Assembly: GCF_007830185.1 (NCBI RefSeq) | Contig: NZ_VLKZ01000001.1 | Span: 1 to 64,000 of the forward strand | Reading direction: 5' to 3' | DNA from: Halalkalibacter nanhaiisediminis | GTDB taxonomy: Bacteria > Bacillota > Bacilli > Bacillales > Bacillaceae_D | Length of the DNA stretch: 64,000 bases | Shown: positions 22,135-30,857 of the stretch, one piece after another | How positions within the stretch are numbered: position 1 is the first letter of the stretch | How the letters are laid out: each line of letters opens with the position of its first letter | The notes under the pieces: model-generated | Seen by the model: only the letters and a program-made list of their open reading frames with translations | The model's database searches: none | What the model was told of the DNA's origin: nothing | Program-made: the position numbers and the translations under genes

Positions 22135-22836
22135 ATGGTCTTAACGGGGATGCTTGTTAATGGTTTAGCGATTGTGATCGCTTCAATCATTGGTTTGCTA
22201 GTACGAAATATACCCGAGCAAATGAAAACGACGATTATGCAAGGCATTGCTCTTGCTGTCATCGTTCTTGGGATTGGAATGGGTCTCAAAAGCGAGCAAT
22301 TCCTTATTGTAATCGGTAGTCTTGTCATTGGTGGGATCATTGGCGAAAAAATCGATATTGAAGGTAGATTGAACCGCTTAGGAGCTTGGATTGAAACGAA
22401 AGTTGGGTCAAATGAAGATGGAGCGATTGCGAAAGCTTTTGTCACAACCACATTAATTTATGTTGTTGGGGCAATGGCTGTACTTGGTGCACTCGATAGT
22501 GGATTGCGTGGCGATCACTCTATTTTATATACAAAAGCGATGCTTGATGGATTTTCAGCGATTATTTTTACGTCGACATTAGGGATTGGAGTGATCTTCT
22601 CAGCTATCCCTGTCATTCTCTATCAAGGTAGTATTGCTTTACTTGCTACACAAATTAATCAATACGTACCAGCAGCAATTATGGAAGCTTTTATTGTTGA
22701 AATGACAGCAACGGGCGGTGTGTTGATTATCGCCATTGGTTTAAATATTTTAGGACTTCTTCATATTCGTGTTGCAAATCTACTACCTAGTATAGTGGTC
22801 GTAGCAGTCATAGTCATAGCTGCTTATCTCATATAA
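22135..22836 (+). CDS. DUF554 membrane protein (YqgA-like)
   Basis: The 233-residue protein has about six or seven hydrophobic segments and the conserved Gly-rich pattern GIGMGLKSEQFLIVIGSLVIG and LGALDSGLRGDHSIL, typical of DUF554. The function of the family is unknown; it looks like an inner-membrane transporter or channel. Co-oriented with the upstream aminotransferase gene and ended by a bidirectional terminator shared with yyaC. Confidence 0.8.
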   Translation: MVLTGMLVNGLAIVIASIIGLLVRNIPEQMKTTIMQGIALAVIVLGIGMGLKSEQFLIVIGSLVIGGIIGEKIDIEGRLNRLGAWIETKVGSNEDGAIAKAFVTTTLIYVVGAMAVLGALDSGLRGDHSILYTKAMLDGFSAIIFTSTLGIGVIFSAIPVILYQGSIALLATQINQYVPAAIMEAFIVEMTATGGVLIIAIGLNILGLLHIRVANLLPSIVVVAVIVIAAYLI

Positions 22837-22848
22837 CCGATTACAACT

Positions 22849-22892
22849 AAAAGAAACGCATATGTTTAGGTTACATAGGCGTTTCTTTTTTT
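22849..22892. terminator. Bidirectional terminator, DUF554 gene / yyaC
   Basis: AAAAGAAACGC (22849-22859) pairs with GCGTTTCTTTT (22879-22889) between convergent genes; T runs exist on both strands. Confidence 0.85.
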
Positions 22893-23527
22893 GATTGGGC
22901 AAGGATTTGTGGCGATTTTGACCTAAGAGAATGAAAAAGAGAAGGTGATGTTATTTTCTCAGGGAGACATTCATCTGCTTTAGTGATAGAGGAGGCAATG
23001 GTTTTTGCCATTTGCATAACCGTATAGAGACGTGTGTTTTGTAAGACAAAGTATTCCATCATTCCTCCAATGTTCACGATACCTGTTATGTGAATATCAC
23101 CAATAGCAGGTAGCTTTTTCTGTACAGCAGCACCTGGCATAACAGGGCCTTCTGCTAATGATATCTTGCCGACACTCGCTAACCGACCGAGACAAGCATC
23201 AATAGCGAGAATGAAGGAACGTGGATGATTGGTTCTAATTGTATCTAGACGTTCTTCTAGATTAACGGCATGGACAGGATTTTCTAATGTTCCATAGACA
23301 TGAAAGCGGCGCAAGTGCTGTTGTTCGAGCAGGGTTCCCGTTAAAGGTCCTAGCGCATCACCAGTAGAACGGTCAGTCCCAATGCATACGATCACAAGGT
23401 CACGTCTGACATACGCTTCAGTCATGGACTTCAATTGTGCAGCTAACTGGTCAACTGCCTCATCTTCATCCATATGAACACGAAGGGGAGTTTGTTTTTT
23501 TCCAAATAGACGATGGTTTGTACTCAT
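22871..23527 (-). CDS. yyaC: Sporulation protein YyaC (GPR-related)
   Basis: YyaC belongs to a family structurally related to the germination protease GPR and is conserved in spore formers. Motifs are IVCIGTDRSTGDALGPLTG, ILAIDACLGR and GDIHITGIVNIGGMMEYFVLQ. I chose ATG at 23527 because AAAGGAGG lies seven bases upstream; the frame opens 60 bases earlier without a site. This gives 218 residues. Its presence supports an endospore-forming host. The molecular substrate is unproven. Confidence 0.88.
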   Translation of the reverse strand: MSTNHRLFGKKQTPLRVHMDEDEAVDQLAAQLKSMTEAYVRRDLVIVCIGTDRSTGDALGPLTGTLLEQQHLRRFHVYGTLENPVHAVNLEERLDTIRTNHPRSFILAIDACLGRLASVGKISLAEGPVMPGAAVQKKLPAIGDIHITGIVNIGGMMEYFVLQNTRLYTVMQMAKTIASSITKADECLPEKITSPSLFHSLRSKSPQILAQSKKETPM

Positions 23528-23632
23528 ATCATCGCCTCCTTTACCATAGTAGTAACAGTATACGGAAGTTTTTTCCTTTCTATACATAGAGAGTGAATAA
23601 TATGGAAATGAACCGATAAGGAGAGGGTTGGC

Positions 23633-24649
23633 ATGTGGGTGAACGGATTAAAGTGGATGTTCCTCATTATTGGTACGATGATCGGAGCTGGTTATGCATC
23701 AGGACGAGAACTATGGGAGTTTTTTGGTGCAGAAAGTGGACTAGCAATTATTTTGTTTACGATATTGTTTACGGTCTGCTGCGGTGTCATTATGTCCATT
23801 AGCCGCACTTATCAGTCAAAGCACTATATGCCAGTACTTCACGTTTTAATGGGAAAACGCCTCTCCAAGCTATATGATGTAATGATCATCCTTTATTTGT
23901 TTTCAACGACGGTAATTATGCTTGCAGGAGGTGGGGCCACACTTGAGGTTCTTCATTTGCCGTATTGGCTGGGAATTGTCATTATTGGTGGTCTTGTTGT
24001 GTTTTTATTTGTTTGGGATACAAAAGGAATGACAGCTGTGAATGCATTTATTATTCCAATTCTCATTGTATTTCTAGTAGGCATTTTACTAGCTTTTCAA
24101 TCGTTGAAAGGTTTTCCTATACGCTTTCCATTTGCCGAGCAGCATAATTGGCCAGCAGCATTGACCTTTACAGCTCTTAACATCTTGCCTTTAATTGCCG
24201 TTTTAGCTGCAATTGGAGACGAAATTAAGCATAAAGGAGAAATGTGGATTGCGAGCGTTGGCAGTGGATTGATATTAGGAGGAATCTCTTTTCTTTATAA
24301 TGAGTCGTTGCTTCAAGTAGCAGGTGATATTATGCTTTATGAAATTCCATTATTCGCTATATTGAAGCACTATCCATACTATATGATGCTCGTTATGTCG
24401 GCTTTATTATGGTTAGCCATTTATACGACTGCAACGGCGGGAATATTTGGGTTAATAGCGCGTACAAGAGAATGGTTAAAGGGTCCTGCTTGGATGGTTG
24501 CTCTTTTCTTTATTGCGACGATGACTCCTTTAACAACGTTTGGCTTTTCTACACTGATCTCTGTTCTTTATCCTTTATATGGAGTTTTAAATTTATATGT
24601 ATTTGCAGCTATTTTACTTTATCCGATTCTTTATCATCGCTCGTTTTGA
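23633..24649 (+). CDS. YkvI-family membrane transporter-like protein
   Basis: 338 residues with about ten transmembrane helices. The start GTMIGAGYASGRELWEFFG is the unwound-helix signature seen in YkvI proteins and related to the APC/NSS transporter fold. No substrate is known. AAGGAGAGG precedes the ATG. It is divergent from yyaC and followed by the DUF951 gene. Confidence 0.8.
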   Translation: MWVNGLKWMFLIIGTMIGAGYASGRELWEFFGAESGLAIILFTILFTVCCGVIMSISRTYQSKHYMPVLHVLMGKRLSKLYDVMIILYLFSTTVIMLAGGGATLEVLHLPYWLGIVIIGGLVVFLFVWDTKGMTAVNAFIIPILIVFLVGILLAFQSLKGFPIRFPFAEQHNWPAALTFTALNILPLIAVLAAIGDEIKHKGEMWIASVGSGLILGGISFLYNESLLQVAGDIMLYEIPLFAILKHYPYYMMLVMSALLWLAIYTTATAGIFGLIARTREWLKGPAWMVALFFIATMTPLTTFGFSTLISVLYPLYGVLNLYVFAAILLYPILYHRSF

Positions 24650-24732
24650 GATCGGACAGTTTGCTTTTATATCCGCTCTCATTTCGTGTATAATACAAGC
24701 AAATAAGCTATTGAGAGGAGGGGACACGTTGC

Positions 24733-24930
24733 ATGGCAGATAAGGAGTATGAATTACACGATGTGGTTGAGATGAAGAAACAACATCCTTGTGGTGAAAA
24801 TCGTTGGAAAATCATTCGGATGGGAATGGATGTTCGGATCAAATGCCTCGGATGTCAGCATAGTGTCATGCTACCTCGTAAGGAATTTACGAAGAAAATG
24901 AAAAAAGTACTGGAGCATGCATCGGAATAA
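24733..24930 (+). CDS. DUF951 family protein
   Basis: A 65-residue protein with the DUF951 pattern: HDVVEMKKQHPCGENRWKIIRMGMDVRIKCLGCQHSV split around two Cys clusters (HPCG and CLGCQ), then MLPRKEFTKK. Its cysteines suggest a small metal-binding or nucleic-acid-binding protein, but function is unknown. It lies upstream of ychF as in many Bacilli. RBS GAGAGGAGGGG. Confidence 0.85.
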   Translation: MADKEYELHDVVEMKKQHPCGENRWKIIRMGMDVRIKCLGCQHSVMLPRKEFTKKMKKVLEHASE

Positions 24931-24938
24931 TTGAAATT

Positions 24939-24983
24939 AGGCAATGAAGAGACCAGGTCTTGTCCTTCATTGCCTTGTCTTTT
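24939..24983 (+). terminator. Terminator after the DUF951 gene
   Basis: AGGCAATGAAG (24939-24949) pairs perfectly with CTTCATTGCCT (24965-24975), followed by TGTCTTTT. Confidence 0.8.
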
Positions 24984-25071
24984 GTAGGTAGAATCACTAT
25001 AATTGGAATGGTTATAATCCTATTGAGACGTTGATGTTACTTTAAAATAGAATGAAGGAAGTGAGCCACAA

Positions 25072-26172
25072 ATGGCGTTAACAACTGGAATCGTCGGGCT
25101 ACCGAACGTAGGGAAGTCGACATTATTTAATGCAATTACACAAGCTGGAGCAGAATCAGCTAACTACCCTTTCTGTACAATTGATCCAAATGTTGGGATT
25201 GTTGAAGTGCCTGATTATCGTTTGCAAAAGTTAACAGAGCTAGTAGATCCAAAGAAAACAATACCGACTGCTTTTGAATTTACTGATATTGCTGGGATTG
25301 TGGAAGGTGCTAGTAAAGGAGAAGGACTAGGAAACAAGTTTCTTTCTCATATTCGTCAGGTGGATGCTATTTCGCATGTTGTTCGTTGTTTTGCAGATGA
25401 AAATATTACGCACGTATCTGGACGTGTCAATCCGCTAAACGATATTCAAGTTATTAATCTAGAATTAATACTGGCAGACTTTGAATCGATCGAAAAAAGA
25501 ATCACTCGTACAGCGAAGCTAGCGAAAACAAAAGATAAAGATGCCGTAGCAGAGCTTGAAGTACTTGAACTTCTGCGTGATGCATTTGAAGAAGAAAAGC
25601 CGGCACGTAGTATTAATTTCACTGAGGAACAACAAAAAATTGTCAAGCAGCTTCATCTCTTAACGAGTAAGCCTGTTCTTTACGCAGCAAATGTAAGTGA
25701 AGAAGACTTACTATCACCTGAAGATAATGAGTATGTCAAGCAGGTGAAAGAATTCGCACGTGCTGAAAATAGTGAAGTAATCGTCGTTTGTGCAAAAATT
25801 GAAGAAGAGATTGCTGAGCTTGAAGGCGAGGAAAAACAAATGTTCCTTGAAGAACTAGGCATCAAAGAGTCAGGTCTTGATCAATTGATTCGTGCGGCTT
25901 ATGATTTGTTAGGATTGCAAACATACTTTACTGCAGGTGTTCAAGAAGTACGAGCGTGGACGTTCAAAAAAGGGACTAAGGCTCCACAAGCAGCTGGAAT
26001 CATCCATACTGATTTCGAACGAGGCTTTATTCGTGCTGAAGTGGTATCATATGAAGATTTAGTCGATGCTGGTTCAATGAATATTGCTAAAGAAAAAGGA
26101 AAAGTACGCCTTGAAGGTAAAGAATACGTTATGCAAGACGGGGATGTCGTTCATTTCCGTTTCAATGTGTAA
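25072..26172 (+). CDS. ychF: Redox-regulated ATPase YchF
   Basis: YchF/Ola1 is an Obg-related P-loop NTPase that prefers ATP and associates with the ribosome. G1 is GLPNVGKSTLFN, G3 DIAGIVEGASKGEGLGNKFL. A coiled-coil insertion lies near residues 130-200, and the TGS domain at the C-terminus contains the ending QDGDVVHFRFNV. 366 residues, standard length. ATG start with GGAAGTGAG upstream. Monocistronic by its own terminator. Confidence 0.96.
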   Translation: MALTTGIVGLPNVGKSTLFNAITQAGAESANYPFCTIDPNVGIVEVPDYRLQKLTELVDPKKTIPTAFEFTDIAGIVEGASKGEGLGNKFLSHIRQVDAISHVVRCFADENITHVSGRVNPLNDIQVINLELILADFESIEKRITRTAKLAKTKDKDAVAELEVLELLRDAFEEEKPARSINFTEEQQKIVKQLHLLTSKPVLYAANVSEEDLLSPEDNEYVKQVKEFARAENSEVIVVCAKIEEEIAELEGEEKQMFLEELGIKESGLDQLIRAAYDLLGLQTYFTAGVQEVRAWTFKKGTKAPQAAGIIHTDFERGFIRAEVVSYEDLVDAGSMNIAKEKGKVRLEGKEYVMQDGDVVHFRFNV

Positions 26173-26184
26173 AAAGAGATCAAG

Positions 26185-26226
26185 AAAGACAAGTGGATGG
26201 CTATAAGCTATTCTGCTTGTCTTTTT
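26185..26226 (+). terminator. Terminator of ychF
   Basis: AAAGACAAG (26185-26193) pairs with CTTGTCTTT (26216-26224), followed by T residues. Confidence 0.75.
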
Positions 26227-26263
26227 AACGTTGTTAAGTAAGGAAAGTCAATGTCAAAAAAGC

Positions 26264-26292
26264 TTGCAGTGCAAGTTTCATTCTGATACAAT
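26264..26292 (+). promoter_or_regulatory. Sigma-A promoter of rpsF-ssb-rpsR
   Basis: TTGCAG (26264-26269) and TACAAT (26287-26292) with a 17-base spacer. A short palindrome CTTGCAGTGCAAG (26263-26275) covers the -35. Confidence 0.65.
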
Positions 26293-26305
26293 CTATAAAT
26301 GCGAG

Positions 26306-26378
26306 TGAAATGACTCATTAGATGAGTTTTGCTCCTTGCTCCCAAGTGGAGCCGTTAGACCAAAAGGAGGTGACCGGA
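26306..26378 (+). promoter_or_regulatory. Probable S6:S18-binding mRNA leader of rpsF
   Basis: The leader has two hairpins: CTCAT/ATGAG, then GCTCC/GGAGC, directly followed by CCGTTAGACC and the AAAGGAGGTG ribosome-binding site. The GGAGC-CCG-TTAGACC arrangement resembles the autoregulatory element by which the S6:S18 complex represses rpsF in Bacillus. The match is from memory of the motif, so confidence is moderate. Confidence 0.5.
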
Positions 26379-26666
26379 ATGCGTAAGTACGAAATTATGT
26401 ACATCATCGCTCCAAACCTAGAAGAGGCAGCAACAAAAGAAGTTATTGCACGTTTTAATGACGTTCTAACAACAAATGGTGCTGAAATCGAAAAGGTGGA
26501 AGAGATGGGTAAGCGTCGTTTAGCATATGAAATCAACGATTTTCGTGAAGGTTTCTACGTGTTATTAAACGTACAAGCTAACTCAGCAGCGATTGACGAA
26601 TTTAACCGTCTGATCAAGATTAACGATAACGTTATTCGTGTTCTTATTACAAAAGACGAAGAATAA
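26379..26666 (+). CDS. rpsF: 30S ribosomal protein S6
   Basis: S6 binds 16S rRNA with S18. The start [16 protein letters not shown] at 26379 has AAAGGAGGTG upstream; the longer open frame to 26322 covers the leader RNA and is not used. 95 residues, family length. [20 protein letters not shown] is diagnostic. First gene of the rpsF-ssb-rpsR operon. Confidence 0.98.
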   Translation: MRKYEIMYIIAPNLEEAATKEVIARFNDVLTTNGAEIEKVEEMGKRRLAYEINDFREGFYVLLNVQANSAAIDEFNRLIKINDNVIRVLITKDEE

Positions 26667-26691
26667 TAATTGATATGTGGGAGGGGTACGG

Positions 26692-27186
26692 ATGCTTAAC
26701 CGTGTCGTGCTTGTTGGACGCTTAACGCGTGACCCAGAGTTGCGTTATACGCCAAATGGAGTAGCAGTAGCGAACTTTACGCTCGCAGTAAACCGAACAT
26801 TTTCGAATAAGCAAGGGGAACGAGAAGCAGACTTCATTAACTGTGTTGTCTGGCAAAAACCTGCTGAAAATGTGGCCAACTATTTAAAAAAAGGTAGCTT
26901 GGCTGGTGTGGATGGCCGAATCCAAACAAGAAGCTATGACAACAATGAAGGTCGACGTGTCTTTGTCACAGAAGTTGTGGCTGAAAGTGTTCAATTTCTT
27001 GAACCGCGTGGTGCAAACCAAGGTCAAGGAAATGAACAATTTGGGGGATACGGCTCAATGAGTGACAACGATTATGGGAAGCAACAGAACACAAATCAAA
27101 ATCGTTCATCTGGTAATTTTAACAATGATCCATTTGCGAACGATGGAAAGCCGATTGATATTTCCGATGATGATTTGCCGTTCTAA
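26692..27186 (+). CDS. ssb: Single-stranded DNA-binding protein
   Basis: SSB coats ssDNA during replication and repair. The OB fold spans residues 1-105 ([33 protein letters not shown]), followed by a Gly/Asn/Gln-rich linker and the C-terminal acidic tip DDDLPF used to recruit partners. ATG at 26692 with GGGAGGGG upstream is preferred over the GTG at 26677. 164 residues. Confidence 0.98.
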   Translation: MLNRVVLVGRLTRDPELRYTPNGVAVANFTLAVNRTFSNKQGEREADFINCVVWQKPAENVANYLKKGSLAGVDGRIQTRSYDNNEGRRVFVTEVVAESVQFLEPRGANQGQGNEQFGGYGSMSDNDYGKQQNTNQNRSSGNFNNDPFANDGKPIDISDDDLPF

Positions 27187-27255
27187 CGTACTCTCTTAAT
27201 TTTTTACAACAACAATGATTGCTAGATAAAATTTATTTGAAAGGAGTGCTGTCAA

Positions 27256-27489
27256 ATGGCTCGTCGTGGTCGTCCAAAGCGTCGTAAAGTTTGTTTCTTC
27301 ACAGTAAACAAAATTACGAAAATCGATTATAAAGACACTGATCTTCTTAAGCGTTTCATTTCTGAGCGTGGTAAAATTTTACCTCGTCGTGTAACTGGAA
27401 CATCTGCGAAGTATCAACGTCAATTAACAATTGCAATCAAGCGTTCTCGTCAAATCGCTTTATTGCCTTATGTTAATGAGGCTAACTAA
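27256..27489 (+). CDS. rpsR: 30S ribosomal protein S18
   Basis: 77 residues beginning [20 protein letters not shown] and ending [27 protein letters not shown] and [11 protein letters not shown] are diagnostic. S18 binds with S6 on the platform of the small subunit. AAAGGAGTG precedes the ATG. Last gene of the operon, with a strong terminator after it. Confidence 0.98.
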   Translation: MARRGRPKRRKVCFFTVNKITKIDYKDTDLLKRFISERGKILPRRVTGTSAKYQRQLTIAIKRSRQIALLPYVNEAN

Positions 27490-27517
27490 TTAAATGTTGG
27501 TGAAGCAATTCACTATT

Positions 27518-27554
27518 AGGCTGTTGAGAATCTGTTCTCAACAGCCTTTTTTTA
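27518..27554 (+). terminator. Terminator of rpsF-ssb-rpsR
   Basis: AGGCTGTTGAGAA (27518-27530) pairs with TTCTCAACAGCCT (27535-27547), a perfect 13-bp stem with 4-base loop, followed by seven T. Confidence 0.9.
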
Positions 27555-27867
27555 TTTCTGAAACGTTTTTTACACCAGAAGCAGAGATTGAAAAATAAAG
27601 GGTTAATAAAATGGGTAACATAAAGGGTATATGAATTATGAAGACAAATCATTTTTAACATTGTGATATAAGTCTTCTAAGTACTGATCAAATTTACTTA
27701 TGTAGATCGTGTCTATTGATATTTAAATTTTTAAATAGTAAGTGTTAAATTTAACAAAAAAAACACACATATTTAAATTAAAAATTTCTTTAATTTTGAC
27801 AAGTTAATGTTACTTATATTATGATAGAATTATAATTATGTAACGTTAGATAGTAAAGGGGGATCCT
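27555..27867 (+). promoter_or_regulatory. AT-rich gap with recombinase promoter and inverted repeat
   Basis: This 313-bp stretch is far richer in A+T than the neighbouring core genes and has no gene. TTGACA (27796-27801) and TATGAT (27820-27825) are separated by 18 bases. A near-perfect inverted repeat TAATGTTAC (27805-27813) / GTAACGTTA (27840-27848), one mismatch, brackets the -10, a plausible operator. GGGGG at the ribosome-binding site follows. Confidence 0.5.
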
Positions 27868-28431
27868 ATGGAGTATGTTGATCCTATAAGAGATATTCAG
27901 AAAATCATTGCTATCAAGAAAAAATTAAAAAAACAATCAAAGAGGGATTTATTATTATTTGTATTTGGTATTAATACAGGAATAAGAGTGAGTGATTTAC
28001 TGACACTTAAAGTATGTGATGTTTGGGAGGAAACAGGTATAAAAGAATTTGTATATGTTGGTGAAACCCAAAGCTATGGTATGAAAGTATTTTATCTGAA
28101 TTATAAAGTCCAAAGTGCTCTAAAAGACTATTTAAACTATATAGACTTTAAGAGTAGTGATTATCTTTTTAAATCAAAAAAGCATGATCAACCAATAACA
28201 CGCCAGCAGGCATATCGCATTATTAATAAGGCTGCCAGAGAAGTCGGGATGACAGAAAAGATTGGCACACATACGCTTAGAAAAACGTTTGGATACCATG
28301 CTTATCGAAAAGGGATTGCGATCTCCATTTTAAAGAAAATCTATAACCATACGACGCCATCTGAAACATTGCGGTATATCGGAATTGATAAAAATGAAGA
28401 TCACTATATTAAAGTAGATGTAAATTTATAG
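27868..28431 (+). CDS. Minimal tyrosine recombinase (YoeC-like)
   Basis: 187 residues made only of the catalytic domain of the phage-integrase family. The active-site set is complete: R40 (NTGIRVSDL), a possible K73, H135 and R138 (THTLRKTF), H161 (YNHTTPSE) and nucleophile Y170 (TLRYIG). The N-terminal core-binding (SAM-like) domain is absent. B. subtilis YoeC is similarly short. RBS GGGGGA. It marks the left edge of the cation-transport insertion; whether it mobilises anything is unknown. The AT-rich upstream suggests horizontal origin. Confidence 0.82.
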   Translation: MEYVDPIRDIQKIIAIKKKLKKQSKRDLLLFVFGINTGIRVSDLLTLKVCDVWEETGIKEFVYVGETQSYGMKVFYLNYKVQSALKDYLNYIDFKSSDYLFKSKKHDQPITRQQAYRIINKAAREVGMTEKIGTHTLRKTFGYHAYRKGIAISILKKIYNHTTPSETLRYIGIDKNEDHYIKVDVNL

Positions 28432-28465
28432 ACGTTTAATAAAAGAGAGGAGTACACCTATATAC

Positions 28466-29932
28466 ATGTTAGATCTAGAATTTAATGATTATTTCATTTT
28501 ACTTAGTGCGCTCCTATTAATTATTGGTGTATTAACAACGAAATTTTCCTCTCGTCTTGGTGTACCTGCACTTATTCTTTTCGTTCTTATCGGAATGATT
28601 GCGGGAAGTGACGGTTTAGGGTTAATTCACTTTAATAATGCTAATATGGCTCAACTTATTGGTATAATGGCTTTAATCATTATTTTGTTTGAAGGTGGCC
28701 TTCAAACAAAATGGTCTACTGTTAAATCTGTTACAAAGCCTGCCTTATCTCTTGCCACAGTTGGTGTTATTCTTACAACCGTAGTAGTAGCAGTAGCTGC
28801 GAAATTAATTTTTGGAGTATCGTGGTTAGAAGGGTTCCTTTTTGGAGCTATTGTTGGCTCTACGGATGCTGCAGCCGTTTTTGCGGTTTTAAAAGGTCAG
28901 AACATTAAAGAGAGACTAGGAGCTACTCTAGAAGCTGAATCAGGTTCGAATGACCCGATGGCAATGTTTTTAACGATTTCTGTGATTGAATTAATCGTAG
29001 TAGAGGAAACATCGTACTTTTTATTAATTGGATCATTCTTTTGGCAAATGGGAATTGGATTAATAATGGGTCTGGCATTAGGAAAGCTTGCAACCTTTGC
29101 TATTAATCGAATTAACTTAGATTCTAGTGGATTGTATCCAGTCTTTGCACTAGCCTTTGCCTTATTAACATTTAGTGCCACCGATATCATTGGAGCAAGT
29201 GGGTTACTCGCTGTATATGTTGCGGCACTAGTAATTGGTAACTCTGAGCTAACCTACCGTCAATCAATCTTTAGATTTAATGAAGGGTTTGCATGGATGG
29301 CTCAAATCCTTATGTTTACGATCTTAGGTTTATTGGTGTTTCCGACTCAGTTAATTTCCTTTGAAATTATTGTAAATGGGTTATTATTGTCAGCTATTCT
29401 GGTATTTATTGCAAGGCCGTTAGCTGTGTTTCTTTCAACAATCAAGATGGGATACGATTTTAAAGAAAAGATATTCTTATCTTGGGCAGGGTTAAGAGGT
29501 GCCGTTCCGATTGTACTTGCAACGTTTCCAATGATTGCTGGTATCGAAAACAGTCAGTTGTTCTTTAATGTCGTCTTCTTCGTTGTTTTAACGTCAGCAC
29601 TCGTTCAAGGTTCAACAATTATGCTGTTTGCAAAGAAGCTTGCGTTAACTGGACCGAAGGAAGTCGAACCTCCTCATTCTCTGGAGCTTGTCTCAATTGG
29701 GAAAGCAAATGCTGAAATTATTGAATTTGAAGTTAGTGAGGAGACAATCATCACGAATAAGACGTTAGCAGAAATGGATTTTCCAAAAGATGTGTTAATT
29801 AATGCCGTTATACGAGATGATCAATTAATTACGCCGTATGGTGAGACGAAAATTAAAATTGGAGACATCTTATATATCCTCGTTTCACGAGAAAGTAAAC
29901 AGGCGTTAAAGGAATTGCTTAATCACAAATGA
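28466..29932 (+). CDS. K+/H+ antiporter, NhaP/CvrA type with RCK_C domain
   Basis: 488 residues. The first 395 form the CPA1 antiporter with about 12-13 TM helices, including GSTDAAAVFAVL and the ESGSNDPMA motif whose Asn-Asp pair carries ions. Residues 400-488 are a TrkA_C (RCK_C) domain, a site where c-di-AMP or nucleotides act in related potassium transporters. It exchanges K+ (or Na+) for H+ at the cell membrane. It starts 34 bp after the recombinase stop and ends at a hairpin. The cation specificity is inferred from family architecture. Confidence 0.88.
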   Translation: MLDLEFNDYFILLSALLLIIGVLTTKFSSRLGVPALILFVLIGMIAGSDGLGLIHFNNANMAQLIGIMALIIILFEGGLQTKWSTVKSVTKPALSLATVGVILTTVVVAVAAKLIFGVSWLEGFLFGAIVGSTDAAAVFAVLKGQNIKERLGATLEAESGSNDPMAMFLTISVIELIVVEETSYFLLIGSFFWQMGIGLIMGLALGKLATFAINRINLDSSGLYPVFALAFALLTFSATDIIGASGLLAVYVAALVIGNSELTYRQSIFRFNEGFAWMAQILMFTILGLLVFPTQLISFEIIVNGLLLSAILVFIARPLAVFLSTIKMGYDFKEKIFLSWAGLRGAVPIVLATFPMIAGIENSQLFFNVVFFVVLTSALVQGSTIMLFAKKLALTGPKEVEPPHSLELVSIGKANAEIIEFEVSEETIITNKTLAEMDFPKDVLINAVIRDDQLITPYGETKIKIGDILYILVSRESKQALKELLNHK

Positions 29933-29949
29933 TTGTAAAAACAAAAAAA

Positions 29950-29977
29950 TCCTCCACTTACTACTACAAGTGGAGGG
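29950..29977. terminator. Bidirectional hairpin between antiporter and Usp gene
   Basis: CCTCCACTT (29951-29959) pairs with AAGTGGAGG (29968-29976). The minus strand has a run of seven T after it, so it best serves the leftward usp gene; rightward the T run is imperfect. Confidence 0.7.
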
Positions 29978-29986
29978 ATAAGCCTT

Positions 29987-30688
29987 TTAATATTGGGAAT
30001 CATCCTCATCAGTGTCAAGAGATGGAGTCATTCTTACATTTTTCAATTCGGTCACGTAATCTTCAGTAACATGAACTTGTAATGTTTCTTGCGACTTCAT
30101 GAATTTAAAGACACCATTATTGAAATCTGTCCCAAGTTCTTTAAAGAAAATTCCTTCATACTCAACATCTTTTGTATGGTTAAAGCTAAGACGATACTTG
30201 TCCTCTTCTTTAATCAAGTATGCACGAACTCCTTTTTCAAAATGACCTTCGTGCTCTTCTTTAAGGGAACGGGCAACTGAAATGAGATGAAGATCAATAA
30301 ATGGGATCTCGCGAAGTAAGACATTAATAATTGAACCTTTTGTAATTTCTTCCCAACGACTTTGAGCCGTTTGGCCAAGGATAATCTGGGTAGTATGTTT
30401 TTCACGAGCTACTTCAGCAATAACTTTTGTGACAGGTCTTTTTTCATTATCTTTCAAAATAAAGGCATCGGCATTGTGCTTTTCAGCCAGTTCCTGCCAA
30501 CGTGAAATGTAATCTGATTTTTCCGCGTCTAATTCATCAAATGGCTTTGGATCAATTGTTAAAATGTAGAGTGGACAATCAAGCATGTTGGCAATCTTAC
30601 AGCCGCGTTGTATGAGGCGTTCACCATTTGGTCCATAATATACGCAGACAAGGATGCTTTCGTCCATACGTCCTTTTACTTTTTTCAT
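29987..30688 (-). CDS. Universal stress (KdpD-like Usp) domain protein
   Basis: 233 residues. The first 140 form a Usp alpha/beta fold resembling the Usp domain of the KdpD sensor: ILVCVYYGPNGERLIQRGCKIA at the start split by a nucleotide-type loop, then IILGQTAQSRWEEITKGSII near 98-117. There is no histidine kinase part. The C-terminal 80 residues are unassigned. It may sense a nucleotide and affect K+ or Na+ transport, given the flanking antiporter and divergent mrp operon; that is inference. ATG start with GAGGTG eight bases upstream. Confidence 0.7.
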   Translation of the reverse strand: MKKVKGRMDESILVCVYYGPNGERLIQRGCKIANMLDCPLYILTIDPKPFDELDAEKSDYISRWQELAEKHNADAFILKDNEKRPVTKVIAEVAREKHTTQIILGQTAQSRWEEITKGSIINVLLREIPFIDLHLISVARSLKEEHEGHFEKGVRAYLIKEEDKYRLSFNHTKDVEYEGIFFKELGTDFNNGVFKFMKSQETLQVHVTEDYVTELKNVRMTPSLDTDEDDSQY

Positions 30689-30857
30689 ATTGCTTTCACC
30701 TCGTATAGATAAGGGTAAACAGAGCGTTGGTCTGCTAAACTATTTATGACTATAGCTTATGCGTCTCCATGAGTCAATCAAAAATTGTAAATTAGAAATG
30801 GAGTAACCATCATTAAAATAAATCTTTTTATTTGAAAAGTGTAAGGAGGGTATATCA

